NCBI GenBank assembly: GCA_012031265.1
Contig: JAAUTY010000034.1
Span: forward strand, 1-46,725
Length of the DNA: 46,725 nucleotides
DNA from: Spirulinaceae cyanobacterium SM2_1_0
GTDB lineage: Bacteria; Cyanobacteriota; Cyanobacteriia; Cyanobacteriales; Spirulinaceae
Reading direction: 5' to 3'
The stretch's first letter is position 1, and every line of letters begins with the position of its first letter. A model generated the notes under the pieces. The model was not told the DNA's origin and ran no database searches. It was given only the letters and a program-made list of their open reading frames with translations. A program made the translations under genes and the position numbers. This document shows, piece by piece, positions 1 to 8,260 of the stretch.

Positions 1-438
1 CAATATCTCTCAGCGTTGGAATCGGCCGCTTAAAGATTGGCGCGCTGCCTTGTCCCATTTTGCTATCCTTTTCCCAGAACGTTTTCCCGCTCTCTAATTT
101 GGCTTACACAAAATTCTGAGCGCTCTCCCGGTAGCAGCACAAACGCCTCAATCACGAAAGGATGGCGGGCGATCGCCGTTCGTAGCACTGAGCGTAGCAA
201 CGCCACATTCTCCGGCTGACACAGGAAGGGACACTGCATGGCTCGACTTGCCGATCTTTGAGTGCTGGTTCTACTCACCTTCGATGTCGGTGTTGGGTTT
301 CGTCCCTCAACCCAACCTACAGCAGGATTGCAACACCTGCCGACACTCCGAGCGCGTCAGCCGAAACTCGCGATTGTTGCAGCGGACTGTGACGTGATAG
401 CAGTAGCCTGACTTCAGCTCTCGTGCTTGGCGTGACAT
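1..438 (-). pseudogene. Decayed IS200/RAYT-like (Y1) transposase
   Basis: On the minus strand an ATG at 438 opens a 43-residue frame ending at 307. It begins MSRQARELKSGYCYHVTVRC and continues with NNREFRLTRSEC, the characteristic start of cyanobacterial Y1-type transposases of the REP-associated (RAYT) class. After the stop, a second frame at 63-278 carries PENVALLRSVLRTAIARHPF and then IEAFVLLP, which resembles the middle of a RAYT, but the following His-containing motif is missing. A third frame running to the window edge reads TFWEK and, later, TLRDI, resembling the FWEKRY and TLRYI parts of these proteins. Several frame changes and a palindrome at 292-316 break the gene, so it is not functional. 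The middle piece may come from a different RAYT subtype, which would make this a mosaic. Confidence 0.65.
292..316. repeat. Small palindromic (REP-like) hairpin inside the transposase remnant
   Basis: GTTGGGTT at 292-299 pairs with AACCCAAC at 309-316 around a 9-base loop. The TAG/TGA-rich arm supplies the premature stop of the first transposase frame at 307-309. Sequences of the type GTTGGGTTTC...AACCCAAC are common dispersed palindromes in cyanobacterial genomes. RAYT proteins are associated with such palindromes, so its presence within a RAYT-like remnant is notable, but one copy does not prove a link. Confidence 0.5.
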
Positions 439-632
439 TCTTCATTTCCGCCTTCTGCCTTTTGCTCTGTTGCTACAACGTACCTCCACACCCTTCTCGT
501 CTCCCTCGCCCCCGCCACCGAACAACCCATCGCCGACCTCCGCCAGCAAATTGACTGACGATTGAGTTTCCAGGCATCAGCCCAGTCCACTCATTTTTAC
601 GGCATCAATACCGAGCACGCTATCTTGGCATC
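439..632. other. Spacer without a recognisable gene
   Basis: No start codon with a convincing ribosome binding site was found. A plus-strand frame ending at about 558 reads YLHTLLVSLAPATEQ and then PIADLRQQID before a stop. It looks like the tail of a protein whose front is gone, but I could not assign it to a family. Confidence 0.3.
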
Positions 633-821
633 ATGGGCAAGCGAAATCACCGCAACGCGATTCGCTCGCTAGAGCAGCGAATCATTGAGCATCAAGAAAA
701 GATCGGAGTTGAACAACAGAAAGAGAATCCCGACTCAGGACTGATTGCACACTGGGAAAAGGAGATTCGTGCTTTTGAAAAAGGAATTCAACAAGCCTTG
801 AAGCGATTAGGGAGAACATAA
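633..821 (+). CDS. Small conserved-looking unknown protein, 62 aa
   Basis: This reading frame encodes a highly charged, probably helical 62-residue protein starting MGKRNHRNAIRSLEQRIIEH. Basic residues dominate the first third, and Lys/Glu alternate through the rest, which suits a short coiled coil or a nucleic-acid or partner-binding helix. No catalytic motif or membrane segment is visible. Its TAA stop overlaps the ATG of the next gene by one base (TAATG, 819-823), so the two are probably translated together. I do not recognise a named family. The helical pattern, the coupled neighbour and a start without better alternatives support it as a real gene. Confidence 0.6.
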   Translation: MGKRNHRNAIRSLEQRIIEHQEKIGVEQQKENPDSGLIAHWEKEIRAFEKGIQQALKRLGRT

Positions 822-1087
822 TGCAACTCAGCACCAAAGCCAGCCTGAAAATCAGCGACTCGACTCTGCATCAACTCGTCCTCGAGCTGCGTGCTGAGTG
901 TCAGAATATTGCCGCGTTGACCCATCAACTCCAGCTTGAAAACCTTAGCGATCGCCAAAAAGCAGACATCCTCGCTGAGCTACTAGCGGCCACGATTCAC
1001 CTACACGCTCACTGCGATGAGGACTTGCAAAATCTCATTGCACAGGAATTAGAAAATCTCACTGATGTCGTAGATGCCGAGAACTAG
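821..1087 (+). CDS. Small unknown protein, 88 aa, coupled to the upstream gene
   Basis: The 88-residue product is acidic and Leu-rich, with long predicted helices (for example DSTLHQLVLELRAE and SDRQKADILAELLAATIHL). It contains no membrane segment, signal peptide or enzyme motif. The ATG overlaps the stop of the basic 62-residue gene before it by one base. A basic protein followed by an acidic one in a tightly coupled pair is reminiscent of partner proteins such as toxin-antitoxin or structural pairs, but nothing in either sequence identifies such a family. The function is unknown. Confidence 0.6.
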   Translation: MQLSTKASLKISDSTLHQLVLELRAECQNIAALTHQLQLENLSDRQKADILAELLAATIHLHAHCDEDLQNLIAQELENLTDVVDAEN

Positions 1088-1197
1088 GCAATGGTTTTAG
1101 GTTGGGGTGCAGCTACCAAACGATGCTCGCGATCGGCTGCAAACTCCAAACAAGCCCGAATATCGGCTTCCGTCAACTCTGGGAAATCGTAACTATT
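1085..1197 (-). pseudogene. C-terminal remnant of a DUF433 (antitoxin-like) protein
   Basis: Directly beyond the IS66 stop on the minus strand, an open frame reads FPELTEADIRACLEFAADRE and then HRLVAAPQ before a TAG at 1085-1087. The pattern P-x-L-T-x-x-D-I-x-A-x-L-x-F/Y-A-A is the C-terminal part of DUF433 proteins, small putative antitoxins often paired with a PIN-like toxin. The N-terminal half is absent. It was presumably displaced when the IS66 element inserted next to it. The adjoining end of the tail coincides with the end of the transposase remnant at about 1195. Confidence 0.5.
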
Positions 1198-1939
1198 CAG
1201 GGGGTAATAAAGAGGGAGCTTCAGAGCGAAGAGCCAGAATGAGGAAATCAAGCACCGAGCGACCTTGAGCGCGCAGAGTCGTGACCAAAGTCAGTAAACG
1301 AGCCACAAACAGACTTCCCGCCAGAGACTGCGAGCCAAAACAGAGCCGCCGCCAAATGACGGCTGGACGCAGCGCCCGCTCAGCCAAATTATTCGTCGGC
1401 TCAAGACCCTCGTGCCCCACAAAAGTCCAGAGGGCGGACTCAAGTACGATCTGATGCCGGTAGGGTTCGGGGTCTTCGCCGCTCAGTTCGCTCTGACAAT
1501 GCTGGCAATGGTCGGGTTGGTGCGCTTGGATTTCTCGGCATTCGCTGGCGTCGTAGAGTTGTCGTCCGAAGCCTTTGTGGCCTTTTTGCCCGCTTCTTCG
1601 CTGCTCTCTTTTGGGTTTCGGTTGGGTCTCTTGGGGCTGGTTTGGTGGGTCGCTTGACGGGGGCTGCGAGCTGTTTTGGGAATTCAGTCCTAGCTTTGCT
1701 TCGATGCTATTTATTTTGGCTGCCAAGACGGCGATTAGCGCTTTGACGCTCGCTGACGTTTTCTCCCAGTCTGACTGGGGGATCTCTTGTCCGGCGATGA
1801 TGATTTTTCCTGCCATGCTCTTCACTCTAAGTAGGTCGGGGTTGATTTCGTGAACTATGTAGCGGATTATTTCGTCGGCTAAATTCCAGTGCCAGTAGGG
1901 GTTTTGGCTTGAGATGCCCAAAATTATCTGGCGCGGCAA
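1193..1939 (-). pseudogene. IS66-family transposase with internal deletion
   Basis: The N-terminal half has the features of IS66 TnpC: a leucine-rich helix (VKALIAVLAAKINSIEAKLG), the low-complexity linker NSQNSSQPPSSDPPNQ and a Cys/His pair region (HCQHCQSEL). The C-terminal part carries GLEPTNNLAERALRPAVIWR, the signature around the last catalytic Glu of this DDE family. IS66 transposases are usually about 450-500 residues; this one has 248, and the section with the two catalytic Asp residues is missing. The join lies near 1427-1435, where HQIVLESALW runs into TFVGHEGLEP. The frame stays open across the deletion, so a shortened protein could be made, but it cannot catalyse transposition. 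A likely start is the Met at 1816; the stretch upstream of it may not be coding. I could not define the element's ends. Confidence 0.8.
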
Positions 1940-2199
1940 TTCTAGCCTGACCTACTTATTCCCTCTCGCTGCCCTGAACCCTCTGAACAGTTACCCAGTT
2001 CTTACGATCCTGAGTATTGCGGACATTCTGCTGGTGTAGGTTTGACTGTAATTCATCGTTACTCATACTCAATACCCATGGCTCCTCTGTGGTGATGCGT
2101 GTATCACGGTGTTGCTCTCAGTTTACCCCAATTCATGTGTTTTGGATTACCATGGTTCGACGGGTAGAGCGTAGGAAATACGGCTCACGCAGCGATCGC
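1940..2199. other. Spacer without a recognisable gene
   Basis: This spacer lies between the IS66 remnant and the end of pyrF. A 64-residue plus-strand frame at 2017-2211 has a Cys/Ser-rich composition unlike real proteins and no ribosome binding site. I see no terminator, tRNA or conserved protein in it. It could contain the outer part of the IS66 element. Confidence 0.3.
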
Positions 2200-2895
2200 T
2201 CAGCCGGTTAACTCCTCACACAATCGCTGCCAAGCCGCCGCCGGATCAGCCGCCTGGGTCAGCGGTCGCCCGATGACCAGATAATCAGCCCCGGCTCGCA
2301 AGGCTTCCGTGGGCGTGGCGACGCGCCGCTGGTCGCCCGCCGCCGCCCAGCTTGGCCGCACCCCAGGACAGACGAGGAGGAAATCGTCGCCGCAGACGCG
2401 GCGCAAGTCGGCGACTTCTTGCGGTGAGCAGACGGCCCCGGCACAACCGGCCGTCTGGGCGAGCAGCGCCATCTGGAGGGCGTATTCGGGCAATTCGAGT
2501 GGGATTTTGAGATCAAGGGCGAGGTCACGGGCGTTGAGGCTGGTGAGCAGGCTGATCGCCAGCAGTCGCGGTTGCTGCTCCGGGCCGGTCGCCGCGACGG
2601 CCGCTTCTAGAGCGGCTCTACCGGCGGTGGCGTGAAGGGTGAGCAGATCAACTTGGTAGCGATGGGCGGCGGCGGTAGCGCCCGCGACGGTGTTGGGAAT
2701 GTCGTGCAGCTTGAGATCGAGAAAAATGCGCTTTTGGCGCTGGTGCAGCTCGGTTAGAATTTCAGGCCCGACGCTGACGAAGAGTTCTAGCCCGACTTTC
2801 CAGAAACTCACCTCTGGTAAGCGATCGAGGAGGGTGAGGGCGCGATCGCGCGTGGGCACATCCAGCGGCACGATCAGGCGTTCAGTCGGAGACAT
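2200..2895 (-). CDS. pyrF: Orotidine 5'-phosphate decarboxylase
   Basis: PyrF decarboxylates orotidine monophosphate to UMP, the last step of pyrimidine synthesis, in the cytoplasm. The catalytic signature [10 protein letters not shown] is at residues 67-76 counted from the longer start at 2916 (Lys69 and Asp72 are in the Asp-Lys-Asp network). The start [11 protein letters not shown] contains the substrate-binding Asp, and the end [14 protein letters not shown] is the phosphate-binding loop. About 231-238 residues is the normal length. A GTG at 2916 overlaps the tyrS stop by four bases (GTGA); the ATG at 2895 is the alternative chosen here because family members begin close to it. The gene follows tyrS on the same strand and is probably cotranscribed with it. 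Confidence 0.95.
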   Translation of the reverse strand: MSPTERLIVPLDVPTRDRALTLLDRLPEVSFWKVGLELFVSVGPEILTELHQRQKRIFLDLKLHDIPNTVAGATAAAHRYQVDLLTLHATAGRAALEAAVAATGPEQQPRLLAISLLTSLNARDLALDLKIPLELPEYALQMALLAQTAGCAGAVCSPQEVADLRRVCGDDFLLVCPGVRPSWAAAGDQRRVATPTEALRAGADYLVIGRPLTQAADPAAAWQRLCEELTG

Positions 2896-2912
2896 GGCAA
2901 CTGGCGGCGGGC

Positions 2913-4136
2913 TCACGGCACCAAGCGTATAAACTTCTTCTTCCCGACCTGAAGCACTTTGCCAGTCAGATCAGCCGCGCTGGCAAATTCTAAGTCGGTA
3001 TCGGTGAGGCGATCGCCCTCCAAGCGCACCGCCCCGCCCTGAATCTGCCGCCGCCCCTCGCCACTGCTCTTGCAGAGACCGCTGGCATTGAGCAGGTAGA
3101 ACAGCTTGACCGGGAAGGTGAGATCCGCCAGCGAATACTCCGGCACGACATCGCTGCTGGCGGCTCCGCCTTGGACGAGGCTCGCCGCCGCCGTTTGCGC
3201 CGCTTGCGCGGCTTCGGCACCGTGGTACTGGCTGACGATATCGAGAGCGAGCAGTTTTTGGCGATCGCGCGGATTCTCGGGCAGCTCGTCCAGGGCCTGC
3301 TTCGTCAGCAGTTCAAAATAGTCCGGCAGCAACGCATCAGGCGTTTTCTCCAGTTTCGAGTACATCGTCAGGGCGTCTTCGGTGAGGCCGACGTAGTTAT
3401 TCAGCGACTTCGACATCTTATTCACGCCATCGAAGCCGAGCAGCAGCGGCAGCAGCAGGCAAAACTGTGGCTTTTGGCCGAAGTGGCGCTGGAGATCGCG
3501 ACCGACCAGGAGATTAAATTTTTGGTCAGTTCCCCCTAGCTCCACATCCGCGCGCACGGCCACTGAGTCGTAGCCCTGCATCAACGGGTAGAGGAATTCG
3601 TGTAGGTAGATCGGCACTTCCTTGCCGTAGCGCTCGGCGAAGCCTTCTTTGGCCAACATCTGCCCGACGGTCATCGTCGCCAGCAGGCCGAGAATTTCTT
3701 TGAGAGCCAGTTGGCTCAACCATTCGGAGTTATAACGAATTTCTAACCGGCCGGGGGTGTCAAAGTCGAGGACGGGGCGTAATTGGTCAAGGTAGGTCTG
3801 GGCATTGGCTTTGACCTGGTCGGGTGTCAGTTGGCGGCGGGCCTCGGCGCGGCCGGTGGGATCGCCGATCTGGGCGGTAAAATCACCGATGATCACCACG
3901 GCAGTGTGCCCGGCATCCTGAAAAGCGCGCAGCTTGCGGAAGGGAATGCTATGACCGAGGTGGAGATCCGTGCCCGTGGGGTCAATGCCGAGCTTGACGC
4001 GCAGGGGTTGCTCGCTAGTCTTCAATAAGTAATCGAGGTTATCAGAAGTCTTGCTAGAATCTGACTGATTGGGAAAGATCTCACTGATGCCTCGATACAG
4101 CCAAGCTAGATTTTGCGGAATTGAAGAAGAAACCAT
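2913..4136 (-). CDS. tyrS: Tyrosyl-tRNA synthetase
   Basis: This class I aminoacyl-tRNA synthetase attaches tyrosine to tRNA-Tyr using ATP. The 407-residue protein has the HIGH-type motif HLGH at residues 59-62 and KMSKS at 240-244, the latter marking the TyrZ-like branch rather than the KFGKT branch. The tyrosine-binding region includes [16 protein letters not shown]. An S4 RNA-binding domain forms the C-terminus (about 340-405; [16 protein letters not shown]). The length is normal. It is divergent from the penicillin-binding protein gene and probably leads a two-gene unit with pyrF. A TATAAT lies on the minus strand at 4192-4197, upstream of the start. Confidence 0.96.
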   Translation of the reverse strand: MVSSSIPQNLAWLYRGISEIFPNQSDSSKTSDNLDYLLKTSEQPLRVKLGIDPTGTDLHLGHSIPFRKLRAFQDAGHTAVVIIGDFTAQIGDPTGRAEARRQLTPDQVKANAQTYLDQLRPVLDFDTPGRLEIRYNSEWLSQLALKEILGLLATMTVGQMLAKEGFAERYGKEVPIYLHEFLYPLMQGYDSVAVRADVELGGTDQKFNLLVGRDLQRHFGQKPQFCLLLPLLLGFDGVNKMSKSLNNYVGLTEDALTMYSKLEKTPDALLPDYFELLTKQALDELPENPRDRQKLLALDIVSQYHGAEAAQAAQTAAASLVQGGAASSDVVPEYSLADLTFPVKLFYLLNASGLCKSSGEGRRQIQGGAVRLEGDRLTDTDLEFASAADLTGKVLQVGKKKFIRLVP

Positions 4137-4191
4137 GCAAAGTATTGCTAACCCAACGCCATACCAGTCCGTGCTACCTGTTCGCTAGCGT

Positions 4192-4197
4192 ATTATA
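4192..4197 (-). promoter_or_regulatory. Candidate -10 box for tyrS
   Basis: The minus strand reads TATAAT here, 56 bases upstream of the tyrS ATG, in a short AT-rich patch (tattatatag) within otherwise GC-rich DNA. No good -35 hexamer is seen at the expected distance, so this rests on the -10 alone. The same patch could serve the divergent gene. Confidence 0.3.
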
Positions 4198-4291
4198 TAG
4201 TGTCGAGAGCGGCAGGCTTGGGGAGCCGTTGGTGGGCGATCGCGCCTCGGGGTGACAGACGTTTGTATCGGGTTGGAGTGAGGAAGTAAAG

Positions 4292-6226
4292 TTGGCAACC
4301 AGCACTGTTCGACAGAAATCTGACAAGCGCAAACGCAAACAGGGCGCACCAGTCCCGGAAAAGAACACCGGCTTCTTCCTGGGCATCGTTAAGGTGGCGG
4401 GTGGCACCATGCTCGGTACGGCGATGCTCGCTAGCTCGGTGGTCGCTGGCGGTCTCGTCGGTCTCGCGGTCAGTTTTCGCAATCTGCCCGATGTGCGTGT
4501 TCTCCGTAACTATGTCCCGACCGAGACCTCCTATATCTACGACATCAAGGGCAAGCTCCTAGACAGCCTGCACGGTGAAGCCAACCGCGAAGTCGTGAAG
4601 CTGGACGACATCTCACCGGAGCTGAAGCGGGCTGTGCTCGCAATTGAAGATAGCCACTTCTATATGCACAACGGCATCAACCCAACCAGTGTCGGGCGGG
4701 CGATGTTGGTGAACTGGCGGAACCGGGCAGTGGTCGAGGGCGGTTCGACGATCACGATGCAGTTGGTCAAAAACCTCTTTCTCTCGCGCGATCGCACCAT
4801 CAGCCGCAAGCTCGCAGAAGCCGTATTAGCCATCCGCGTTGAGCAGATCTTTGCCAAAGACCAGGTCTTAGAGATGTATCTCAACAACATCTACTGGGGT
4901 CACAATAGCTACGGCGCGGAGACGGCTGCCCAAAGCTATTTCAACAAATCCGCTGCCGACTTGAACCTGCCAGAAGCGGCGATGATGGCAGGTTTGATCC
5001 AGGCTCCCGAAGACTACAGCCCCTTCATTAATTACGAAGAAACCAAGCGCCGCCAGAAGCTGGTGTTGGCGCGGATGCAAGACCTGGGCTGGATCACGGC
5101 TGAAGAAGAGGCGGCAGCACGCCAAGCGCCGCTGCTCATTGGTCAGCCCACCGCTTGGCGCAGCAGCAACCTGCCCTATATTACGGAAGCAGTGGTGGGT
5201 GAGTTGCAGGAGCGCTTCGGCCAAGATGCCGTTCTCCAGGGTGGCATCCGTGTGCAGACAACCGTAGACTACAACTTCCAGAAAATGGCGGAAGCCAGCG
5301 TCGCGGCTGCTCATAGCCGTCTGCGCAATCGCGGTCTCTATGCCGACCAAGTGGCGCTCGTTGCTGTGGATTCGCGGACGCACTTCGTCAAAGCCATGGT
5401 GGGTGGCGTCAGCTATCAGGAGAGCCAGTTCAACCGCGCGATTCAGTCCTTGCGTCAGCCCGGTTCGGCTTTCAAGCCGTTTGTCTACTACGCCGCGTTT
5501 GCCAGCGGCGAATATACCCCCAACTCGTCGATCGATGATGCCCCCGTGCGCTACCGCGACGGCTCCGCTTACTACGAGCCGCAAAACTACGGCGGCAGCT
5601 TTTCCGGGCCGGTTAGCTTGCAGGCCGCGCTGACCAGTTCGCTCAATGTACCAGCGGTCAAGCTCGGTCAGCAGGTGGGTCTGGACAAGGTGATTGAGAT
5701 TTGCCGCACCTTGGGGATCAAGAATCCGCTTGATCCGGTCGTTTCCTTGCCGCTTGGCTCGATTGGCGTCACACCAATGGAGATGGCTGGCTCCTTCGCC
5801 ACCTTTGCGAGTAATGGCTGGCACTCCGACCCGACGATCATCGTGCGGGTGACAGATAGCAGCGGCAATGTGCTGCTGGATAATACCCCGAAGCCGCGCC
5901 AGGTTCTCGACCCCTGGGCGACGGCGACCCTGACAGGGGTTCTGCAAGGGGTGATCTCTGGTGGTACTGGAACGGCTGCCAATATCGGCCGTCCTGCCGC
6001 TGGCAAAACGGGTACGACTACCTCGGAACGAGATGTTTGGTTTGTCGGCTACGTGCCGCAACTGGCAACTGCGGTGTGGATTGGCAATGATAACTACCGT
6101 CCCCTCGGTACTGGTGTGACCGGAGGTGGCTATGCGGCACCGATTTGGCGTGACTTTATGCAGGAAGCGCTGAAAAACGAGCCAGTGGAATATTTCCCGT
6201 CGCCGTCGAAGTTCCCGCGCCCATAG
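4292..6226 (+). CDS. Bifunctional penicillin-binding protein (PBP1A class)
   Basis: This class A PBP polymerises lipid II glycans and cross-links peptides in the periplasm. A cytoplasmic basic stretch (KSDKRKRKQ) precedes a membrane anchor at about residues 33-62. The GT51 glycosyltransferase domain follows, with EDSHFYMHNG (catalytic Glu119) and GGSTITMQLVKN. The transpeptidase domain has SAFK (Ser392, Lys395), SLN (450-452) and KTGTT (572-576), so all active-site motifs are present. The 644 residues lack the long C-terminal extensions of some PBP1s. The start is a TTG at 4292 preceded by GAGGAAG at about 4279-4285; no better ATG is available. A hairpin at 6290-6319 follows the gene. Confidence 0.95.
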   Translation: MATSTVRQKSDKRKRKQGAPVPEKNTGFFLGIVKVAGGTMLGTAMLASSVVAGGLVGLAVSFRNLPDVRVLRNYVPTETSYIYDIKGKLLDSLHGEANREVVKLDDISPELKRAVLAIEDSHFYMHNGINPTSVGRAMLVNWRNRAVVEGGSTITMQLVKNLFLSRDRTISRKLAEAVLAIRVEQIFAKDQVLEMYLNNIYWGHNSYGAETAAQSYFNKSAADLNLPEAAMMAGLIQAPEDYSPFINYEETKRRQKLVLARMQDLGWITAEEEAAARQAPLLIGQPTAWRSSNLPYITEAVVGELQERFGQDAVLQGGIRVQTTVDYNFQKMAEASVAAAHSRLRNRGLYADQVALVAVDSRTHFVKAMVGGVSYQESQFNRAIQSLRQPGSAFKPFVYYAAFASGEYTPNSSIDDAPVRYRDGSAYYEPQNYGGSFSGPVSLQAALTSSLNVPAVKLGQQVGLDKVIEICRTLGIKNPLDPVVSLPLGSIGVTPMEMAGSFATFASNGWHSDPTIIVRVTDSSGNVLLDNTPKPRQVLDPWATATLTGVLQGVISGGTGTAANIGRPAAGKTGTTTSERDVWFVGYVPQLATAVWIGNDNYRPLGTGVTGGGYAAPIWRDFMQEALKNEPVEYFPSPSKFPRP

Positions 6227-6289
6227 GTTAGGTGCTTGGTCGGCGGCGATCGCCCCTCCCCTGACTCAAAACCGGTAATTGTGACAATC

Positions 6290-6319
6290 AACCGCCTGCT
6301 CCCCTTGGAGTTGGCGGTT
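6290..6319 (+). terminator. Hairpin after the PBP gene
   Basis: AACCGCC at 6290-6296 pairs with GGCGGTT at 6313-6319, and an inner CTCC/GGAG pair extends the stem. Only a weak T-rich tail (TGACTTGTT) follows. It lies 64 bases after the PBP stop and 50 bases before the CHAD gene. Confidence 0.5.
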
Positions 6320-6368
6320 TGACTTGTTAGAATAGCGATCCTAAAGTTAATAGAAGGTTAAGGAAGCG

Positions 6369-7421
6369 ATGATTACCTCAGTGAAACAATTGCAGAACCA
6401 AGCCGCTGCCGAGGTCAGCTTGGGCGACTGGGCGACGGCCGCGATTGCCAAGCATACTGGTAAGTTCCGCAAGTACCCCGCTGCCGTGCTCGCCGACCAC
6501 GACCCCGAAGACCTCCACCAAATGCGGGTAGGACTCCGCCGCCTACGCGCGGCTTTGCGCGGCTTTGCGCCGGCGCTCCGCTTGCCCAAAGCGGCTAGCG
6601 AACAGCGCGTGGGCAAACTCGCCCGCTGCCTAGGTGAGTTACGCGATCTCGATGTGCTCGGTGCGGCACTCCGCGATCGCCACCTGCCCGAGCTACCCCC
6701 AACTGAGCAATCAGCAGCACGACCCGCATTACAAGCCCTCCAAGAACAACGCCGTCGTGCCTTCAAGCGCGTCAAGCGTGCCCTCACCGGCAAACTCTAC
6801 TGTCAACTCGAGTCCAGCTTCACCGCCTGGCTCGAGCAGCCACAGTACCAGCCGCTCGCCCAAGTCCCCGTAGAACCTGTCCTACCGGATCTGCTGCTGC
6901 CTGACCTCAGTGACCTGTTGTTACAACCCGCTTGGTTGGTAGGGACGGTGCAAACTGCGGACGGCATCCAGGTGACGACGACCTCTGAGGCGGCGGTGAT
7001 TGACCGCCTACTGAACGAGCAAGCTGAACCGCTGCATAGTCTGCGGAAAACTGCCAAGCGCGTCCGCTATCAAATGGAACTGTTTGCCCCTGGCTATGGC
7101 GAGCCGTATCAGCGTGCTGTCGAGCAGGTGAAAGCAATCCAAACTGTCCTCGGTGAAGTCCAGGATAGCGCCGTGCTGGGCGAGTTTCTGGTGCTGGCTC
7201 TGGGAGCAAACTGGGGCGATCGCCTACCAACGCTCGCCGCCCGACTCCAAACCACCCGCCAACGGAAATGGCAGGAGTGGCAAGCCCTCCAGCGCCAGTT
7301 CCTCGATCCCGATACCCGGCACGCCCTGCGCGCCACGGTGCTGCCCCAGCCACCAGCCCCAGCCGTCGTAGAAGATGCTGAGCCTGACCCCAGCGCCGAT
7401 GCACCGGAAACGGAATCATAG
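6369..7421 (+). CDS. CHAD domain protein
   Basis: The 350-residue protein is an alpha-helical CHAD domain. Conserved basic/His motifs are visible: DLHQMRVGLRRLRAALRGF near residues 47-66 and HSLRKTAKRVRYQMELFAP near 225-243. CHAD domains bind inorganic polyphosphate and are often linked to polyphosphate granules or fused to CYTH triphosphatases. Here the domain stands alone, with a Pro/Ala/Asp-rich C-terminal tail from about residue 325. No signal peptide is seen. The role in phosphate metabolism is an inference from the family. The inorganic pyrophosphatase gene in this window is 26 kb away, so there is no direct operon link. Confidence 0.9.
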   Translation: MITSVKQLQNQAAAEVSLGDWATAAIAKHTGKFRKYPAAVLADHDPEDLHQMRVGLRRLRAALRGFAPALRLPKAASEQRVGKLARCLGELRDLDVLGAALRDRHLPELPPTEQSAARPALQALQEQRRRAFKRVKRALTGKLYCQLESSFTAWLEQPQYQPLAQVPVEPVLPDLLLPDLSDLLLQPAWLVGTVQTADGIQVTTTSEAAVIDRLLNEQAEPLHSLRKTAKRVRYQMELFAPGYGEPYQRAVEQVKAIQTVLGEVQDSAVLGEFLVLALGANWGDRLPTLAARLQTTRQRKWQEWQALQRQFLDPDTRHALRATVLPQPPAPAVVEDAEPDPSADAPETES

Positions 7422-7492
7422 CGATCACCAGCCGAGCCGACGAGGCTACGCCAGAATGCCCGGCGCTCTCTCCCGTGCGCGAGCCGCACAAT

Positions 7493-7524
7493 GCTGATGG
7501 GGCAAGCCTTGTAGCCCCATCAGC
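7493..7524. terminator. Perfect hairpin after the CHAD gene
   Basis: GCTGATGGGGC at 7493-7503 pairs perfectly with GCCCCATCAGC at 7514-7524 around a 10-base loop. No T-tract follows on either strand, so it may be a transcript 3' end structure rather than a classic intrinsic terminator. It lies in the 215-base gap before the Crp/Fnr gene. Confidence 0.4.
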
Positions 7525-7636
7525 TGTCGCCGCTGAAACTTAATCGCGCCATTACCTCGCGTTTACCTTGGCTGACTAAGCTGACGATGATAGTTTTTAC
7601 TGGCTGATTGCCGTTTGCACCGAGGCTCGGCTTACT

Positions 7637-8260
7637 ATGCTCCTCACACACCCTGACGGCACCACAGTTGCACCTGAAGATTTCAAGGAAGGGCGACGCC
7701 TGCACTTGTACCATCGCGGCGAGCAGATTCCCCTCGACCAGCAAGGCATTTGGCAAGTCTATCGCGGCACTGTTGAGCTGAGTACAACCCAACCCGGTGG
7801 CGAAGAGGTGCTGCTAGGTTGGGTTCAGCCCGCGTCGTTCTTCGGAATGTGGCTGAGCCATCTGGATGTCTACGCAGCGCGATCGCTCTCAGACGTTTAT
7901 CTGCGCTGGTTTTTTCTGAGCGAAATTGAATCCTCGCCCCATCTGGCCAGTCAATTGGTCGGTAGCCTAGCGCGTCGCTTGCGCCAGACCGAAGCGATGC
8001 TGGCGATCGCCGGACAACGGCGCGTCGAAGATCGCCTCTGCAACTTGCTGAGCTTACTCAAAGACGAGATGGGTCATGCCACCGAAGACGGCATTCGCAT
8101 TGAGCTGCGCTTCACCCATCAAACCATTGCTAACGCCATCGGCACAACGCGCGTTACCGTGACTCGCTTGCTCGGCAAGCTGCAACGCCAAGGCTGTATT
8201 ACGCTAGACAGCGAGCGCCATATCATTGTCAACCGCACCAACTGGCTGGCTTGCTCCTGA
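7637..8260 (+). CDS. Crp/Fnr-family transcription regulator
   Basis: The N-terminal half (about residues 20-110) fits a cyclic-nucleotide-binding-type beta-barrel (YHRGEQIPL...WQVYRGTVEL). The C-terminal winged helix has HQTIANAIGTTRVTVTRLLG, the DNA-recognition pattern shared with NtcA and other cyanobacterial Crp-like proteins. No Fnr-type cysteine cluster is present, so an iron-sulphur sensor is unlikely. The 207 residues are slightly shorter than Crp. NtcA itself has a different effector domain and C-terminus, so I do not call it NtcA. Its stop overlaps the candidate TTG start of the agmatine deiminase gene by ten bases, which suggests cotranscription. The regulated genes and ligand are unknown. 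Confidence 0.88.
   Translation: MLLTHPDGTTVAPEDFKEGRRLHLYHRGEQIPLDQQGIWQVYRGTVELSTTQPGGEEVLLGWVQPASFFGMWLSHLDVYAARSLSDVYLRWFFLSEIESSPHLASQLVGSLARRLRQTEAMLAIAGQRRVEDRLCNLLSLLKDEMGHATEDGIRIELRFTHQTIANAIGTTRVTVTRLLGKLQRQGCITLDSERHIIVNRTNWLACS

Noticed and set aside
2017-2211. 64-residue plus-strand frame between the IS66 remnant and pyrF
   Set aside because: Cys/Ser-rich composition, no ribosome binding site and overlap with the pyrF end.
2209-2222. ACTCCTCACAC, the core motif of the cyanobacterial Yfr1 RNA
   Set aside because: It lies at the 3' end of pyrF on the opposite strand, encoding CEELTG, and the two stem-loops of Yfr1 are not there.
4868-6061. Minus-strand open frame of 397 residues antisense to the PBP gene
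   Set aside because: The plus strand encodes a complete class A PBP with intact motifs; the opposing frame has His/Arg-rich composition typical of a shadow in GC-rich DNA.
7637-8260. Calling the Crp/Fnr gene ntcA
   Set aside because: The HTH is similar, but the effector domain and the C-terminus differ from NtcA; a paralogous regulator is more likely.
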